DNA of 57,254 nucleotides, taken from the NCBI GenBank assembly GCA_947305245.1, contig CAMZDG010000020.1, positions 1-57,254 of the forward strand, read 5' to 3'. The DNA is from an uncultured Lachnospiraceae bacterium (lineage in GTDB: Bacteria > Bacillota > Clostridia > Lachnospirales > Lachnospiraceae). The translations under genes were made by a program, and so were the position numbers. Under the pieces are notes generated by a model. It saw nothing but the letters and a program-made list of their open reading frames with translations. It did no database searches and was not told the origin of the DNA. Positions 17,001-24,367 of this stretch are shown here, piece by piece; the first letter of the stretch is position 1; every line of letters begins with the position of its first letter.

Positions 17001-18377
17001 ATGAGAAGAAAATTATGGAAGGGCATCGCACTGATCTGCGCCATGACCATGCTGGCGGGCTGCAGCGACGTGGGGAATGTCTCGAGGATCGGGGACGAAA
17101 CCAGAGAGAGTCAGGGAGCTGAGCCGGCAAAGCAGGAAAGCGAAGCGCGGCAGGGCGACGAAAAACAGGAGGAAGGCATGGGAGCGGAAGAGACGAAACA
17201 GGACGAAAACGCACAGACCTTGGAGCAGGTGAGCACGGAGAAGTTTTCCGTGGATCCCATGGAGCTAAAGGATTCCTGGCAGAGGGCAGCCTTCTTTGCA
17301 GACTGGGTATATCAGGAGAAAAAGGAGAATACCTTGGTCAGCCCCATGTCCCTGAACATGGCGCTGGGGCTTGCGGCAGAGGGCGCGAGCGGCGATACCG
17401 CGAAGGAGCTGTATCAATACCTTGGCAGGGAAGATTATGCAAAGTTTGCAAAGGACTATATGGACTTTGCGGACGGGATCGCGGCGGACAAGGGAAGCAT
17501 GGCGTATAACGAGGAGTTCTCGTTCCATTATGAGATCGCGAATTCCCTCTGGATCTATGAGAAGAAGAGGCTGATCGAGGAGTACCAAAAGAACATGGAG
17601 GAGAATTTCCATGCCGAGGTGGCTCCCGTGGACTTTGTCGGAGATCCGGCCGGTGCGGCGAAACAGATCAACGACTGGTGTAATGAGAAGACGCATGAAA
17701 TGATTCCGGAGATCCTCAAAGAGTCGGACATCAAGGGTGAGACGAGGGCGATCCTGGTCAATTCTCTATATTTTGAGTCTCCGTGGGTGGAGAAATGGCG
17801 TTTGGCCGAGCATGATTTCACGGAGTTTTCCGGAAAGAAGACTACGCAGGAGATGCTTGTGGGCGGCGCGGACTGGTATTATGAAAATGAAAAGGCTACT
17901 GCGTTCGGCAAGAATTATTATAACGGATTTCGCTTCATTGGCATTCTCCCGAAGCAGGAAGGGGAATTTGGCATTCTCGACTTAGACCTTGAAAGCCTTG
18001 TGAAGTCAGAGAGCGCGGACTATCAGGTCAGCGCGGTCATGCCAAAGCTTGACTATGACACCACGGAGGAAGCCGTGGAGAACATCCTGAAGGCGCAGGG
18101 GATCGAAACGCCCTTTTACCCGCATACGGCGCAGTTCGACAAGATCCTGGAAAATGAGGAGATGCACATTGGCCAGATCCTTCAGAAGTGCAAGATCGAA
18201 CTGAATGAAAACGGAACAAAGGCAGCGGCCGTGACGGCCATCATGCTTCGCGCAAATGGCATTGCGCCCGCAAAGCAACAGAAAGAAGTGAATCTGGACA
18301 GGCCCTTTGCCTTCCTGATCTATGACAGCGTCAATGAGGAGATCGTTTTCGTTGGAAAAGTGATCCAGGCAGAGTAA
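17001..18377 (+). CDS. Secreted serpin (serine protease inhibitor) lipoprotein
   Basis: A 458-aa serpin with a lipoprotein signal: lipobox LAGC (Cys21), then a charged linker of about 75 residues. The serpin fold has the typical NPMSLNMALGLAAEGASG-like start (here SPMSLNMALGLAAEGA), NSLYFESPWVEKW, the hinge ENGTKAAAVTAI from residue 403 and the end block RPFAFLIYD. Small residues at the hinge positions are those of inhibitory serpins, although Lys stands where Glu is usual. The reactive loop is a few residues longer than in antitrypsin, so the P1 residue is uncertain (Asn or Arg region). It would be anchored outside the cell to trap host or microbial serine proteases. ATG 17001 follows an AACGGAGGTGGCAGAGA ribosome site. 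Confidence 0.9.
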   Translation: MRRKLWKGIALICAMTMLAGCSDVGNVSRIGDETRESQGAEPAKQESEARQGDEKQEEGMGAEETKQDENAQTLEQVSTEKFSVDPMELKDSWQRAAFFADWVYQEKKENTLVSPMSLNMALGLAAEGASGDTAKELYQYLGREDYAKFAKDYMDFADGIAADKGSMAYNEEFSFHYEIANSLWIYEKKRLIEEYQKNMEENFHAEVAPVDFVGDPAGAAKQINDWCNEKTHEMIPEILKESDIKGETRAILVNSLYFESPWVEKWRLAEHDFTEFSGKKTTQEMLVGGADWYYENEKATAFGKNYYNGFRFIGILPKQEGEFGILDLDLESLVKSESADYQVSAVMPKLDYDTTEEAVENILKAQGIETPFYPHTAQFDKILENEEMHIGQILQKCKIELNENGTKAAAVTAIMLRANGIAPAKQQKEVNLDRPFAFLIYDSVNEEIVFVGKVIQAE

Positions 18378-18633
18378 AGATCCGCTTCGCGGGCATCGGC
18401 GCACCGGCGCATTCCTTCTCCATCAGGGAGGATAGATAATGATATCTTCTCTGCAGGGCGTTGATCTCGAAGACGTAGCTGTCGATCATGTCAAAGTCCG
18501 TGCAGTTGTTAAAACCCGAGTAAGCCACTTCCAAGGCTTTTCGGGTTTTTTCCATGTCTTTTTTTAGGTCGGGATCCGCAAGGTCCAGCTCCATGGTCAT
18601 CGGTTCGCCGTAATCCTGTTTATAAAGGATCAT
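18331..18633 (-). CDS. DUF2508 (YaaL-like) family protein
   Basis: A 100-aa soluble helical protein. The core ALEVAYSGFNNCTDFDMIDS followed by YVFEINALQRRYHYLSSLM is characteristic of DUF2508. In many Firmicutes this gene lies between recR and bofA in the same direction. Here it is divergent from the bofA-like gene about 200 bases away. It ends convergently inside the last 47 bases of the serpin gene. Start ATG at 18633 has an AAGGAAG ribosome site. No biochemical function is known. Confidence 0.75.
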   Translation of the reverse strand: MILYKQDYGEPMTMELDLADPDLKKDMEKTRKALEVAYSGFNNCTDFDMIDSYVFEINALQRRYHYLSSLMEKECAGAPMPAKRIFTLPGSLFQRKRSPH

Positions 18634-18829
18634 GCCGTCACTTCCTTTTCGTCTAGAATGGTTGCTCTATAAGTATAGGCGGGCGGATGGAAAAATATAC
18701 CTTTCAAAAGGAGGACTATTTCGGGAAAAGGACGCGTACGATGTAAGGAAGAGAGGTGCTGCGACCCGTAAGGGAAGTAAGCTGCCTGCGAAGGCTTTTT
18801 CGATTCGTAAGGAAAAGGGAGGGGATGGC

Positions 18830-19102
18830 ATGGAAAAACAAATGCTGTTTGTCATGGGCATGATCGGAGGGTTGCTCCTTTTGATCGCATGCGCCGTTAA
18901 GGGAGAAATGGAGGGGTTGCTCGACGGGATCCTTCGGGGGCTAATTGGGTCGGTGGGGATCCATCTTTGTAATTTTGGTCTCGGGATTTGGGGGATTTCC
19001 GTGGGGATCGGGATCAATGCCGTGACCTTTTTGACATGCGCGATCCTAGGAATTCCAGGCTTTCTGGGACTTTATGCGCTCGGATTTTATCACTTACTGT
19101 GA
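18830..19102 (+). CDS. Pro-sigma-K processing inhibitor BofA family protein
   Basis: A 90-aa protein with three hydrophobic segments. The C-terminal half is typical of BofA: GLIGSVGIHLCNFGLG..., then SVGIGINAVTFLTCAILGIP and ending in GLYALGFYHLL. In Bacillus, BofA sits in the outer forespore membrane and holds the SpoIVFB protease inactive until the forespore signals. Clostridial relatives are common, and their target is less certain. ATG 18830 follows GGAAAAGGGAGGGG; the longer frame from 18632 has no ribosome site. Its presence indicates a spore-forming lineage. Confidence 0.82.
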   Translation: MEKQMLFVMGMIGGLLLLIACAVKGEMEGLLDGILRGLIGSVGIHLCNFGLGIWGISVGIGINAVTFLTCAILGIPGFLGLYALGFYHLL

Positions 19103-19138
19103 CTTTTTCACAAAATCAAATTATTTTTCCAAAGCCTC

Positions 19139-19167
19139 TTGCATTTTTATTTTTCTGCCATTATAAT
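19139..19167 (+). promoter_or_regulatory. Sigma-A-type promoter of the Tad operon
   Basis: TTGCAT (19139-19144), a 17-base spacer and a consensus TATAAT (19162-19167). It lies about 120 bases upstream of the first tad gene and leaves a leader of roughly 110 bases. Confidence 0.7.
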
Positions 19168-19189
19168 CCGACTTACAAACATTCTTCAT

Positions 19190-19259
19190 CTTGAGTTTTC
19201 AAGAGTTCAAAGGAACCCTCGCCGGGGACCCTTCCGTGGAACGTATTCGTTCCGATCAC
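19190..19259 (+). promoter_or_regulatory. Structured 5' leader of the Tad operon
   Basis: Three consecutive hairpins can be drawn. CTTGA pairs with TCAAG near 19190-19205. GGAA/CCC (19212-19218) pairs with GGG and TTCC (19224-19235). GTG-GGAACG (19236-19243) pairs with CGTTCC (19248-19253) and CAC (19257-19259). No riboswitch class that I know matches, including c-di-GMP-I. It could be an RNA regulator or a stability element. Confidence 0.4.
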
Positions 19260-19287
19260 CAGGCATAGACGAATTGAGGTAGGAAAT

Positions 19288-19812
19288 ATGATGGGGGAAG
19301 TGTTTTTTTCGCTGATGCTTTGCATCTTTCTGTGCATGGCATGTTATTTTGATTATCGATTCTGCAGGATCCCAAACTGGCTGGTCTTACTGATCCTGGG
19401 CCTGGGACTTGTGAGGGCATTTTGGACGGGCGGCCCGTACCAGATTTGGAGCTATGTCCTATGGGGAAGCATGATGCTCCTGGCACTGTATCCGCTGTTT
19501 CGGATCGGTACCATGGGAGGCGGCGACCTCAAACTATATGCAGTCTGCTGCGGATTCTTTCCGCGGGAGAAGATTCTGTCTTTTCTCTTTTTTTCACTGC
19601 TTATCGCAGCACTTTTTTCCTTATTCCGATTTGTTCGAAGGGCGGACCTGAAGGAACGGTTTGTCTATCTTCTCGCATATGTCAAGAGCGTGGCCGACAG
19701 CGGCGAATGGAAGCTCTATTTTTCCGACGTGCAGGAGAAGAAAAAAGCGGGAATCTGCCTGGCAGGTCCCATTTTACTAAGCGTATTGCTATATTGGGGA
19801 GGTTTCTATTGA
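19288..19812 (+). CDS. tadV: Prepilin peptidase, A24 family (TadV/CpaA)
   Basis: A 174-aa membrane aspartic protease. The two catalytic Asp motifs are visible: FDYRFCRIPNW near residue 25, and GTMGGGDLKLYAV near residue 75 with the canonical GGGD. It would cleave the short leader of Flp-type pilins and TadE-like pseudopilins. Start ATG 19288 (or 19291) follows TTGAGGTAGGAAAT. It is first in the tad operon, and its stop TGA overlaps the TTG start of tadZ. Confidence 0.85.
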   Translation: MMGEVFFSLMLCIFLCMACYFDYRFCRIPNWLVLLILGLGLVRAFWTGGPYQIWSYVLWGSMMLLALYPLFRIGTMGGGDLKLYAVCCGFFPREKILSFLFFSLLIAALFSLFRFVRRADLKERFVYLLAYVKSVADSGEWKLYFSDVQEKKKAGICLAGPILLSVLLYWGGFY

Positions 19813-20879
19813 AGCGATCAGAGAAAGCGATCCTCGCGCTGTGTGACGGGGAAGAAGAATATACGACTTTGATGAATGAATATATGCAAAAGCAAAAGAA
19901 TCTGCCGTGGCAGGTCCACACCTACACGGCGGTGGGAAAACTGATGGAACAGGAGCACGAGGTGGATCTTCTGGTCGTGGCGGAATCCGTCTGGCAGGAG
20001 GAATTAAAAAGCCTGGCGCCAAAGAAGATGATCGTTCTCAATGAAAGCGGGATCATCCGGGATCAAACCCTGCGTTACGTCAATAAGTATCAGCAGGCGG
20101 ACCGCGTCGTGCGGGAGATCCTGGCGACCTATCTGGAGATCTGCACGGAGGTTTTGCCAAAGCTTGGCGTCAGCGGAAATACGAAGCTGATCGGATTCTT
20201 TTCGCCCGTCAGGAGGTGCATGCAGACGCCCTTTGCCCTCACCATGGCGCAGCTTCTCGCAAAGAGCCGCCAGGTGCTGTATCTCAATTTTGAATACTTC
20301 GCGGGCAATCCGGACCTGCTGGCAGACAGCGATACCAAGGATCTCGCGGATCTTTTATACTTTCTCAACGCGGAGCGGGATAAATTTGCCCTGCGACTTC
20401 AGAGCATGGTCGGAAAGATTGGCACGCTGGACTACGTACCGCCCATGAAATCCGGTCAAAACCTCCTTGGGATCACTGTAAAGGAGTGGCTCACCTTCCT
20501 TCAAAAGCTGAAGGACCTCGGGGAATATGAATTCGTGATCATGGACCTGTCGGAGTGCATGCAGGGACTGTTCGACATCCTCAGATCGTGCCACAGAGTG
20601 TATACGATCACGGTGGAGGACCGCGCGGCCAGCGGGAAGCTGACGCAATATGAAAAGCTGTTGGAACAGTATTCCTATGACGACGTGCTCCAAAAGACGA
20701 ATCGCTGTAAACTGCCGAAGATCCGACATCTCCCCGTGGAGCTGGAGTATTATGACCGGGGAGAGCTGGCGGATTACGTGCAGGAACAGATTCGGGACCT
20801 GATGCAGGAGGAAGCCTCCTGGGAGGAGCAACCGCAGGAGACGAAAGCGGAAAATGAGATCGCGGAGGAGGGGGAGTAA
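19809..20879 (+). CDS. tadZ: TadZ/CpaE-like pilus localisation protein with degenerate ATPase motif
   Basis: A 356-aa protein. The N-terminal 110 residues look like an atypical receiver domain, and the rest like a ParA/MinD-fold ATPase. At the Walker A position the sequence is FFSPVRRCMQTPFALTMAQL, with no canonical GKT lysine motif, as in clostridial TadZ proteins. Downstream FVIMDLSECMQGLFDIL corresponds to the Walker B strand. TadZ/CpaE positions the Tad machine at a cell site. TTG 19809 overlaps the tadV stop (TTGA), with GGGGAGG upstream. The longer reading frame from 19422 would overlap tadV completely and is rejected. Confidence 0.8.
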   Translation: MKRSEKAILALCDGEEEYTTLMNEYMQKQKNLPWQVHTYTAVGKLMEQEHEVDLLVVAESVWQEELKSLAPKKMIVLNESGIIRDQTLRYVNKYQQADRVVREILATYLEICTEVLPKLGVSGNTKLIGFFSPVRRCMQTPFALTMAQLLAKSRQVLYLNFEYFAGNPDLLADSDTKDLADLLYFLNAERDKFALRLQSMVGKIGTLDYVPPMKSGQNLLGITVKEWLTFLQKLKDLGEYEFVIMDLSECMQGLFDILRSCHRVYTITVEDRAASGKLTQYEKLLEQYSYDDVLQKTNRCKLPKIRHLPVELEYYDRGELADYVQEQIRDLMQEEASWEEQPQETKAENEIAEEGE

Positions 20880-20883
20880 GCCG

Positions 20884-22110
20884 GTGGAGGAGCTGCAGAA
20901 GATCAAATTGGAGATACGGGATCGCGTGCGCGAAAGGATGGATTACGGAAGGGATTACGGCGACGACGAGGTCGAGGAACTCATCGACGAGGAGGTGCTG
21001 GAGAATGAAAAGACCAGCAGACTGACCGTGCAACAAAGGATCCGACTCAAGCGGGAGCTGTTTGATTCCATGCGAAGGCTCGACATCCTTCAGGTGTTCG
21101 TGGAGGATCCGTCCGTGACGGAGATCATGATCAACGGCATGGAGAACATCTTTGTGGAGCGGGCCGGAAGGCTGTCTAGTCTGGATCTTTCCTTTGATTC
21201 CAAGGAGAGCTTACGGGATCTGATCCAAAGGATCGTCGCCGGTTGCAATCGCGTGGTCAATGAGGCCTCCCCGATCGTCGACGCGCGTCTTCCAGACGGC
21301 GCGCGCGTGAACGTCGTGATGGATCCCGTCGCCATTAACGGGCCCATCGTGACCATTCGGCGATTTCCGAAGGATCCCATCACCATGGAGCAGCTTGCGA
21401 TCAATGAATCCATCTCCAGGGAGGCTGCGGAGTTCCTAAGGCAACTGGTGAGGGCACATTATAACATCCTGATCAGCGGCGGCACCGGGAGTGGGAAGAC
21501 CACCTTTCTCAACGCCCTGTCAGCCTTTGTGCAAAAGGATGAGCGGATCATCACGATCGAGGACAGCGCGGAGCTTCAGCTTCTGGGCGTGGCTAATCTA
21601 GTGCGGCTGGAGACGCGAAACGGGAATGTCTCCGGCTGCCGCGAGATCGGGATCCGGGAGCTGATCAAAACCTCTCTGCGCATGCGGCCGGACCGGATCA
21701 TCGTCGGTGAGGTCAGGGGCGCGGAAGCCGTGGACATGCTGCAATGTCTCAACACGGGACATGACGGCAGTATGTCCACCGGGCATGCGAACAGTGCCAG
21801 GGACATGATCTCGCGCCTTGAGAACATGGTCCTGATGGGGATAGACCTTCCGCTGAACGCCATTCGGCAGCAGATCGCCTCCGGGATCGATCTCATCGTT
21901 CACTTGGGAAGGCTTCGGGATAAGTCCAGAAAGGTCCTTGAGATCGCGGAGGTGACAGGATATCAGGACGGAGAGGTGCAGCTTTCCACCCTGTTTTCCT
22001 TCGAGGAGACGGCCCAAAAGAAGGACGGAAGGGTTGTGGGAAAGCTGGTGCGAAAAGGAGAGCTGATGCATGAAGACAAGCTTAAATCGGCAGGATTATC
22101 GCCAGTATGA
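20884..22110 (+). CDS. tadA: Tad pilus assembly ATPase TadA/CpaF
   Basis: A 408-aa secretion ATPase. An N-terminal helical region is followed by DPSVTEIMINGMENIFVE and DARLPDGARVNVV. Then come the Walker A ISGGTGSGKTTF, the Asp-box region RIITIEDSAELQL, and MRPDRIIVGEVRGAEAVDML with the His-rich TGHDGSMSTGHANS. This hexameric motor drives Flp pilus extension and perhaps retraction. Start GTG 20884 follows GGAGGGGGAGTAAGCC; an ATG at 20854 lies within tadZ. Its end overlaps the next gene by 41 bases. Confidence 0.95.
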   Translation: MEELQKIKLEIRDRVRERMDYGRDYGDDEVEELIDEEVLENEKTSRLTVQQRIRLKRELFDSMRRLDILQVFVEDPSVTEIMINGMENIFVERAGRLSSLDLSFDSKESLRDLIQRIVAGCNRVVNEASPIVDARLPDGARVNVVMDPVAINGPIVTIRRFPKDPITMEQLAINESISREAAEFLRQLVRAHYNILISGGTGSGKTTFLNALSAFVQKDERIITIEDSAELQLLGVANLVRLETRNGNVSGCREIGIRELIKTSLRMRPDRIIVGEVRGAEAVDMLQCLNTGHDGSMSTGHANSARDMISRLENMVLMGIDLPLNAIRQQIASGIDLIVHLGRLRDKSRKVLEIAEVTGYQDGEVQLSTLFSFEETAQKKDGRVVGKLVRKGELMHEDKLKSAGLSPV

Positions 22111-23647
22111 GTTCAGCCGGAAGGAATGGCTCTTTGTCATTTCGCAGGCCACATTTCTCGTAATGTTCTTTGCCTGGTTTTTCTATCGCCACCTTTTCGG
22201 GGCGATCCTCCTGTCGCCTTTGGGAATTCTCTGGGTGAAGTACGTAAGGCGGCGTAAGGCCGAGGCGCGGCGCACCCAACTCACGGAGCAGTTTAAGGAA
22301 TGCATTCTCTCGACCTCCGCCTCCCTGCAGGCGGGCTATGCCGTGGAGAATGCGTTCCTGGAGAGTCGGGAAGACATGAGAAACCTTTATGGAGAAAGGT
22401 CCGCGATCTACGAGGAGCTGGAGGTGATCCGCAGGGGGCTTGTGATCAATCTTTCGCTGGAAGAGCTCCTTTTGGATTTCGGGGAGCGGAGCGGGTGCGA
22501 GGAGATCCTTCAGTTCGCGCAGTTATTTTCCATTGCGAAGCGCGGCGGGGGGAACCTGTCGGAAATGATCCGAACCAGTGCGAATCTGATCAGTCAGAGA
22601 TTTGAAGCCAGGCAGGAGGTACGCACCATGCTCGCGGGAAGGAAAATGGAGCAGACGGTCATGCGCATCATGCCCTTTGGGATCACCTTTTATGTCTCGC
22701 TTTCCTATCCGGGATACTTTGAACCCTTATATCAGGACCTTTCCGGAGCCGCCGTTATGACGCTGTGTCTTGCGCTTTATCTGGCATCCGTCTTTCTTGG
22801 GGAAAGGATCTTTGATTCCATCTGGCATCAGATGGAGGGAAAGGGAAAGCGGGAAAGGCTCGCGGCGATGGCAAGGACGGGAATCCTTGGCAGGGCGGCG
22901 CAGGTGGGAGAGCGGGTCTATCTCCTTATGAGAAAGGCGGGCCGCGGATTCCCGGGGGAGGAGAAGCTTCGAAAGCACCTGGAGGTCATTTATCCCGAGG
23001 AAAATCGGGAGGGGTTGCTTCAAAAGTACTACGGTGGAAAGCTGGGTTTTTCCGCGCTGATCCTGGTGCTTGGAGGATTCTTTTCCTTCTGCCTTTGGCT
23101 CAGGGGAGGAGTTCCTGGGCAGGAGCACCTCGGGGGAACCATTCTCGGACTGACTGCAGGAGCCGCAGTCGGCACTTTCTTTCTGACAGACAAGGACCTG
23201 GGGGATCAGGTGAAAAAGCGCAGGGACCTTCTTCGGCTGAGATACCCGGATCTTGTCCATGAGCTGGCTTTGTATCTCGTGGCGGGCATGACTATTCGGG
23301 CGGCGTTTGGCAGGCTGGGAAAGAAAAACGACCTGGCGGCCTATGCCTGCAGGGAGATGCAGTCGGGACAATCAGAGCTGACGGCATATGAACATTTCGG
23401 GAAACGGGCCGGCGTGAGGGAATATGTAAAGCTCAGCACGCTTCTTAGCCAGAACCTAAAGAAGGGAAGCTCTACGCTCCTTGCAAGAATGGAAGAAGAG
23501 GCGGTCTCCTCGGAGGAAGGCAGGATCCAGAGCGGGAAGCGCTTGGGGGAAGAAGCCCAGACGAAGCTCCTGATCCCCATGGTCATGCTACTGGCGGCGG
23601 TGATGCTGATGATCATGGTGCCGGCCTTCTCCATGATGGGAGCGTGA
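22070..23647 (+). CDS. Tad inner-membrane platform protein, TadB-TadC fusion
   Basis: A 525-aa protein with two type II secretion F-like units. The first (about residues 25-270) has the TadB block LSTSASLQAGYAVENAF and FAQLFSIAKRGGGNLSEMI, flanked by membrane helices. The second (about 320-525) has YPDLVHELALYLVAGMTIRAAF and ends with LIPMVMLLAAVMLMIMVPAF, as in TadC. In most tad loci these are two genes, so a single chain is notable. It would form the membrane platform under TadA. ATG 22070 follows AAAGGAGAGCTGATGC inside the tadA end. No frameshift signal is visible at the junction. Confidence 0.85.
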   Translation: MKTSLNRQDYRQYEFSRKEWLFVISQATFLVMFFAWFFYRHLFGAILLSPLGILWVKYVRRRKAEARRTQLTEQFKECILSTSASLQAGYAVENAFLESREDMRNLYGERSAIYEELEVIRRGLVINLSLEELLLDFGERSGCEEILQFAQLFSIAKRGGGNLSEMIRTSANLISQRFEARQEVRTMLAGRKMEQTVMRIMPFGITFYVSLSYPGYFEPLYQDLSGAAVMTLCLALYLASVFLGERIFDSIWHQMEGKGKRERLAAMARTGILGRAAQVGERVYLLMRKAGRGFPGEEKLRKHLEVIYPEENREGLLQKYYGGKLGFSALILVLGGFFSFCLWLRGGVPGQEHLGGTILGLTAGAAVGTFFLTDKDLGDQVKKRRDLLRLRYPDLVHELALYLVAGMTIRAAFGRLGKKNDLAAYACREMQSGQSELTAYEHFGKRAGVREYVKLSTLLSQNLKKGSSTLLARMEEEAVSSEEGRIQSGKRLGEEAQTKLLIPMVMLLAAVMLMIMVPAFSMMGA

Positions 23648-23654
23648 GGGGAGG

Positions 23655-23749
23655 CTGCGAGAGGGATGCAGATAAGCCTGCGAGAGGGACGGCAGATGGG
23701 CCGACGAAAGGGATGGCAGATTAGCCTGCGAGAGGGACGGCAGACGAGG
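23655..23749 (+). repeat. Four tandem 24-base repeats before the pilin gene
   Basis: Four units begin at 23655 (23 bases), 23678, 23702 and 23726. The consensus is CTGCGAGAGGGAyGGCAGAT followed by nAGC. They lie between the tadBC stop and the pilin start. The units are contiguous with no spacers, so this is a minisatellite and not CRISPR. Possible roles are an RNA spacer or a processing region between a weakly and a strongly expressed gene. Confidence 0.75.
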
Positions 23750-23774
23750 TGAAACAAAAGGAAAAAATAAAACA

Positions 23775-23788
23775 GTCCGCGGGCGGAC
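23775..23788 (+). promoter_or_regulatory. Short GC-rich hairpin before the pilin ribosome site
   Basis: GTCCGC (23775-23780) and GCGGAC (23783-23788) form a tight hairpin 15 bases before the flp1 start, just upstream of AAAGGAAGGA. It may protect a processed pilin transcript from 5' decay. Confidence 0.35.
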
Positions 23789-23803
23789 GGAAAGGAAGGA
23801 AAC

Positions 23804-23923
23804 ATGTTAAAGAGTTGGAAGGATTTATGGCGGGAAGAGGATGGCATGGGAACGGTTGAGGTCATCCTGATCATTGTGGAAATATATACCTGTAATAGAT
23901 ATGTATTTTCTGTATTTAGTTAG
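23804..23923 (+). pseudogene. flp1: 5' half of Flp1-type pilin gene, cut by the mobile element
   Basis: The host part is MLKSWKDLWREEDGMGTVEV followed by ILIIV, 25 codons ending at 23878. This matches the start of clostridial Flp1 pilins: a short charged leader, the G-x-x-x-VE cleavage-site region with Glu5, then the hydrophobic helix. From 23879 the reading enters element DNA and adds EIYTCN... until a stop at 23921-23923. The missing half lies at 51489-51581. Ribosome site AAAGGAAGGAAAC is strong, as expected for a major pilin. As it stands it encodes a 39-aa product with a broken helix. Confidence 0.9.
23874..23889 (+). other. Left element end (attL) with core TTGTG
   Basis: Core TTGTG at 23874-23878, followed on the element side by GAAATATATAC (23879-23889). 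The right end read inward on the other strand begins GAAAAATTTTAC, so the two ends form a weak inverted repeat of the kind bound by tyrosine recombinases. CCTGTAA at 23889-23895 recurs as a direct copy about 10 bases inside the right end. Confidence 0.6.
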
Positions 23924-23946
23924 AGAAAAATGATAATTGTTTTAAC

Positions 23947-23978
23947 TATATATACATTTATTATATTTCAATGTATAT
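23947..23978 (+). repeat. Inverted repeat near the left element end
   Basis: Arms ATATACATT (23950-23958) and AATGTATAT (23970-23978) are perfect over 9 bp with an 11-base gap. The overlapping TATATATACA (23947-23956) recurs directly at 51411-51420, almost the same distance from the opposite end. It could be an accessory recombinase site or an operator; AT-rich chance similarity is possible. Confidence 0.4.
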
Positions 23979-24010
23979 GCAGTAGAAATATCACATGGGA
24001 GGTTTATTAT

Positions 24011-24319
24011 ATGTTTTCAAAAAAAGATGTTGAGATTATGACTTTACCATATTTTGAAGTTATAAGAGAAAGTGGTTCGATGTATGAAATACAATCTAAA
24101 TGCACAGGACACTATTGGGCAATACTCCCCTTAACATATAAAAATAATGTTTACTATAAAGTATTACATAAATACCATGAAGAAGATAACTATCATAATC
24201 AGATAGACTTTCTGACTGTTTTGGATTGTGTGTTAGAGATTATGAATCACGATGATTATGTTCTACATCGGAAGAGCAGTAATTTTGAAGAGGTACTGGC
24301 TAAGTATTCACAAAAATGA
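24011..24319 (+). CDS. Hypothetical protein at the left end of the element
   Basis: A 102-aa soluble protein starting MFSKKDVEIMTLPYFEVIRE, rich in aromatic and charged residues. I recognise no domain. ATG 24011 is chosen because GGGAGG (23997-24002) is well spaced; the open frame extends back to 23930 without a ribosome site. AT-rich codons match the element. It converges with the double-HTH gene, and a small imperfect hairpin lies between them. Confidence 0.65.
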   Translation: MFSKKDVEIMTLPYFEVIRESGSMYEIQSKCTGHYWAILPLTYKNNVYYKVLHKYHEEDNYHNQIDFLTVLDCVLEIMNHDDYVLHRKSSNFEEVLAKYSQK

Positions 24320-24367
24320 ACGGCAGTATAAGTGATATACCACCGTTCTTGGAAATTATATATATGG

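Noticed and set aside
19190..19259. Cyclic-di-GMP-I riboswitch in the tad leader
   Set aside because: The hairpins are present but the conserved joining motifs of that class are not.
19422..19808. N-terminal extension of TadZ (129 more residues)
   Set aside because: It lies in another frame entirely within tadV. The TTG at 19809 overlapping the tadV stop has a ribosome site and the right family N terminus.
23655..23749. Possible CRISPR array
   Set aside because: The repeats are head-to-tail without spacers and no cas genes are nearby.
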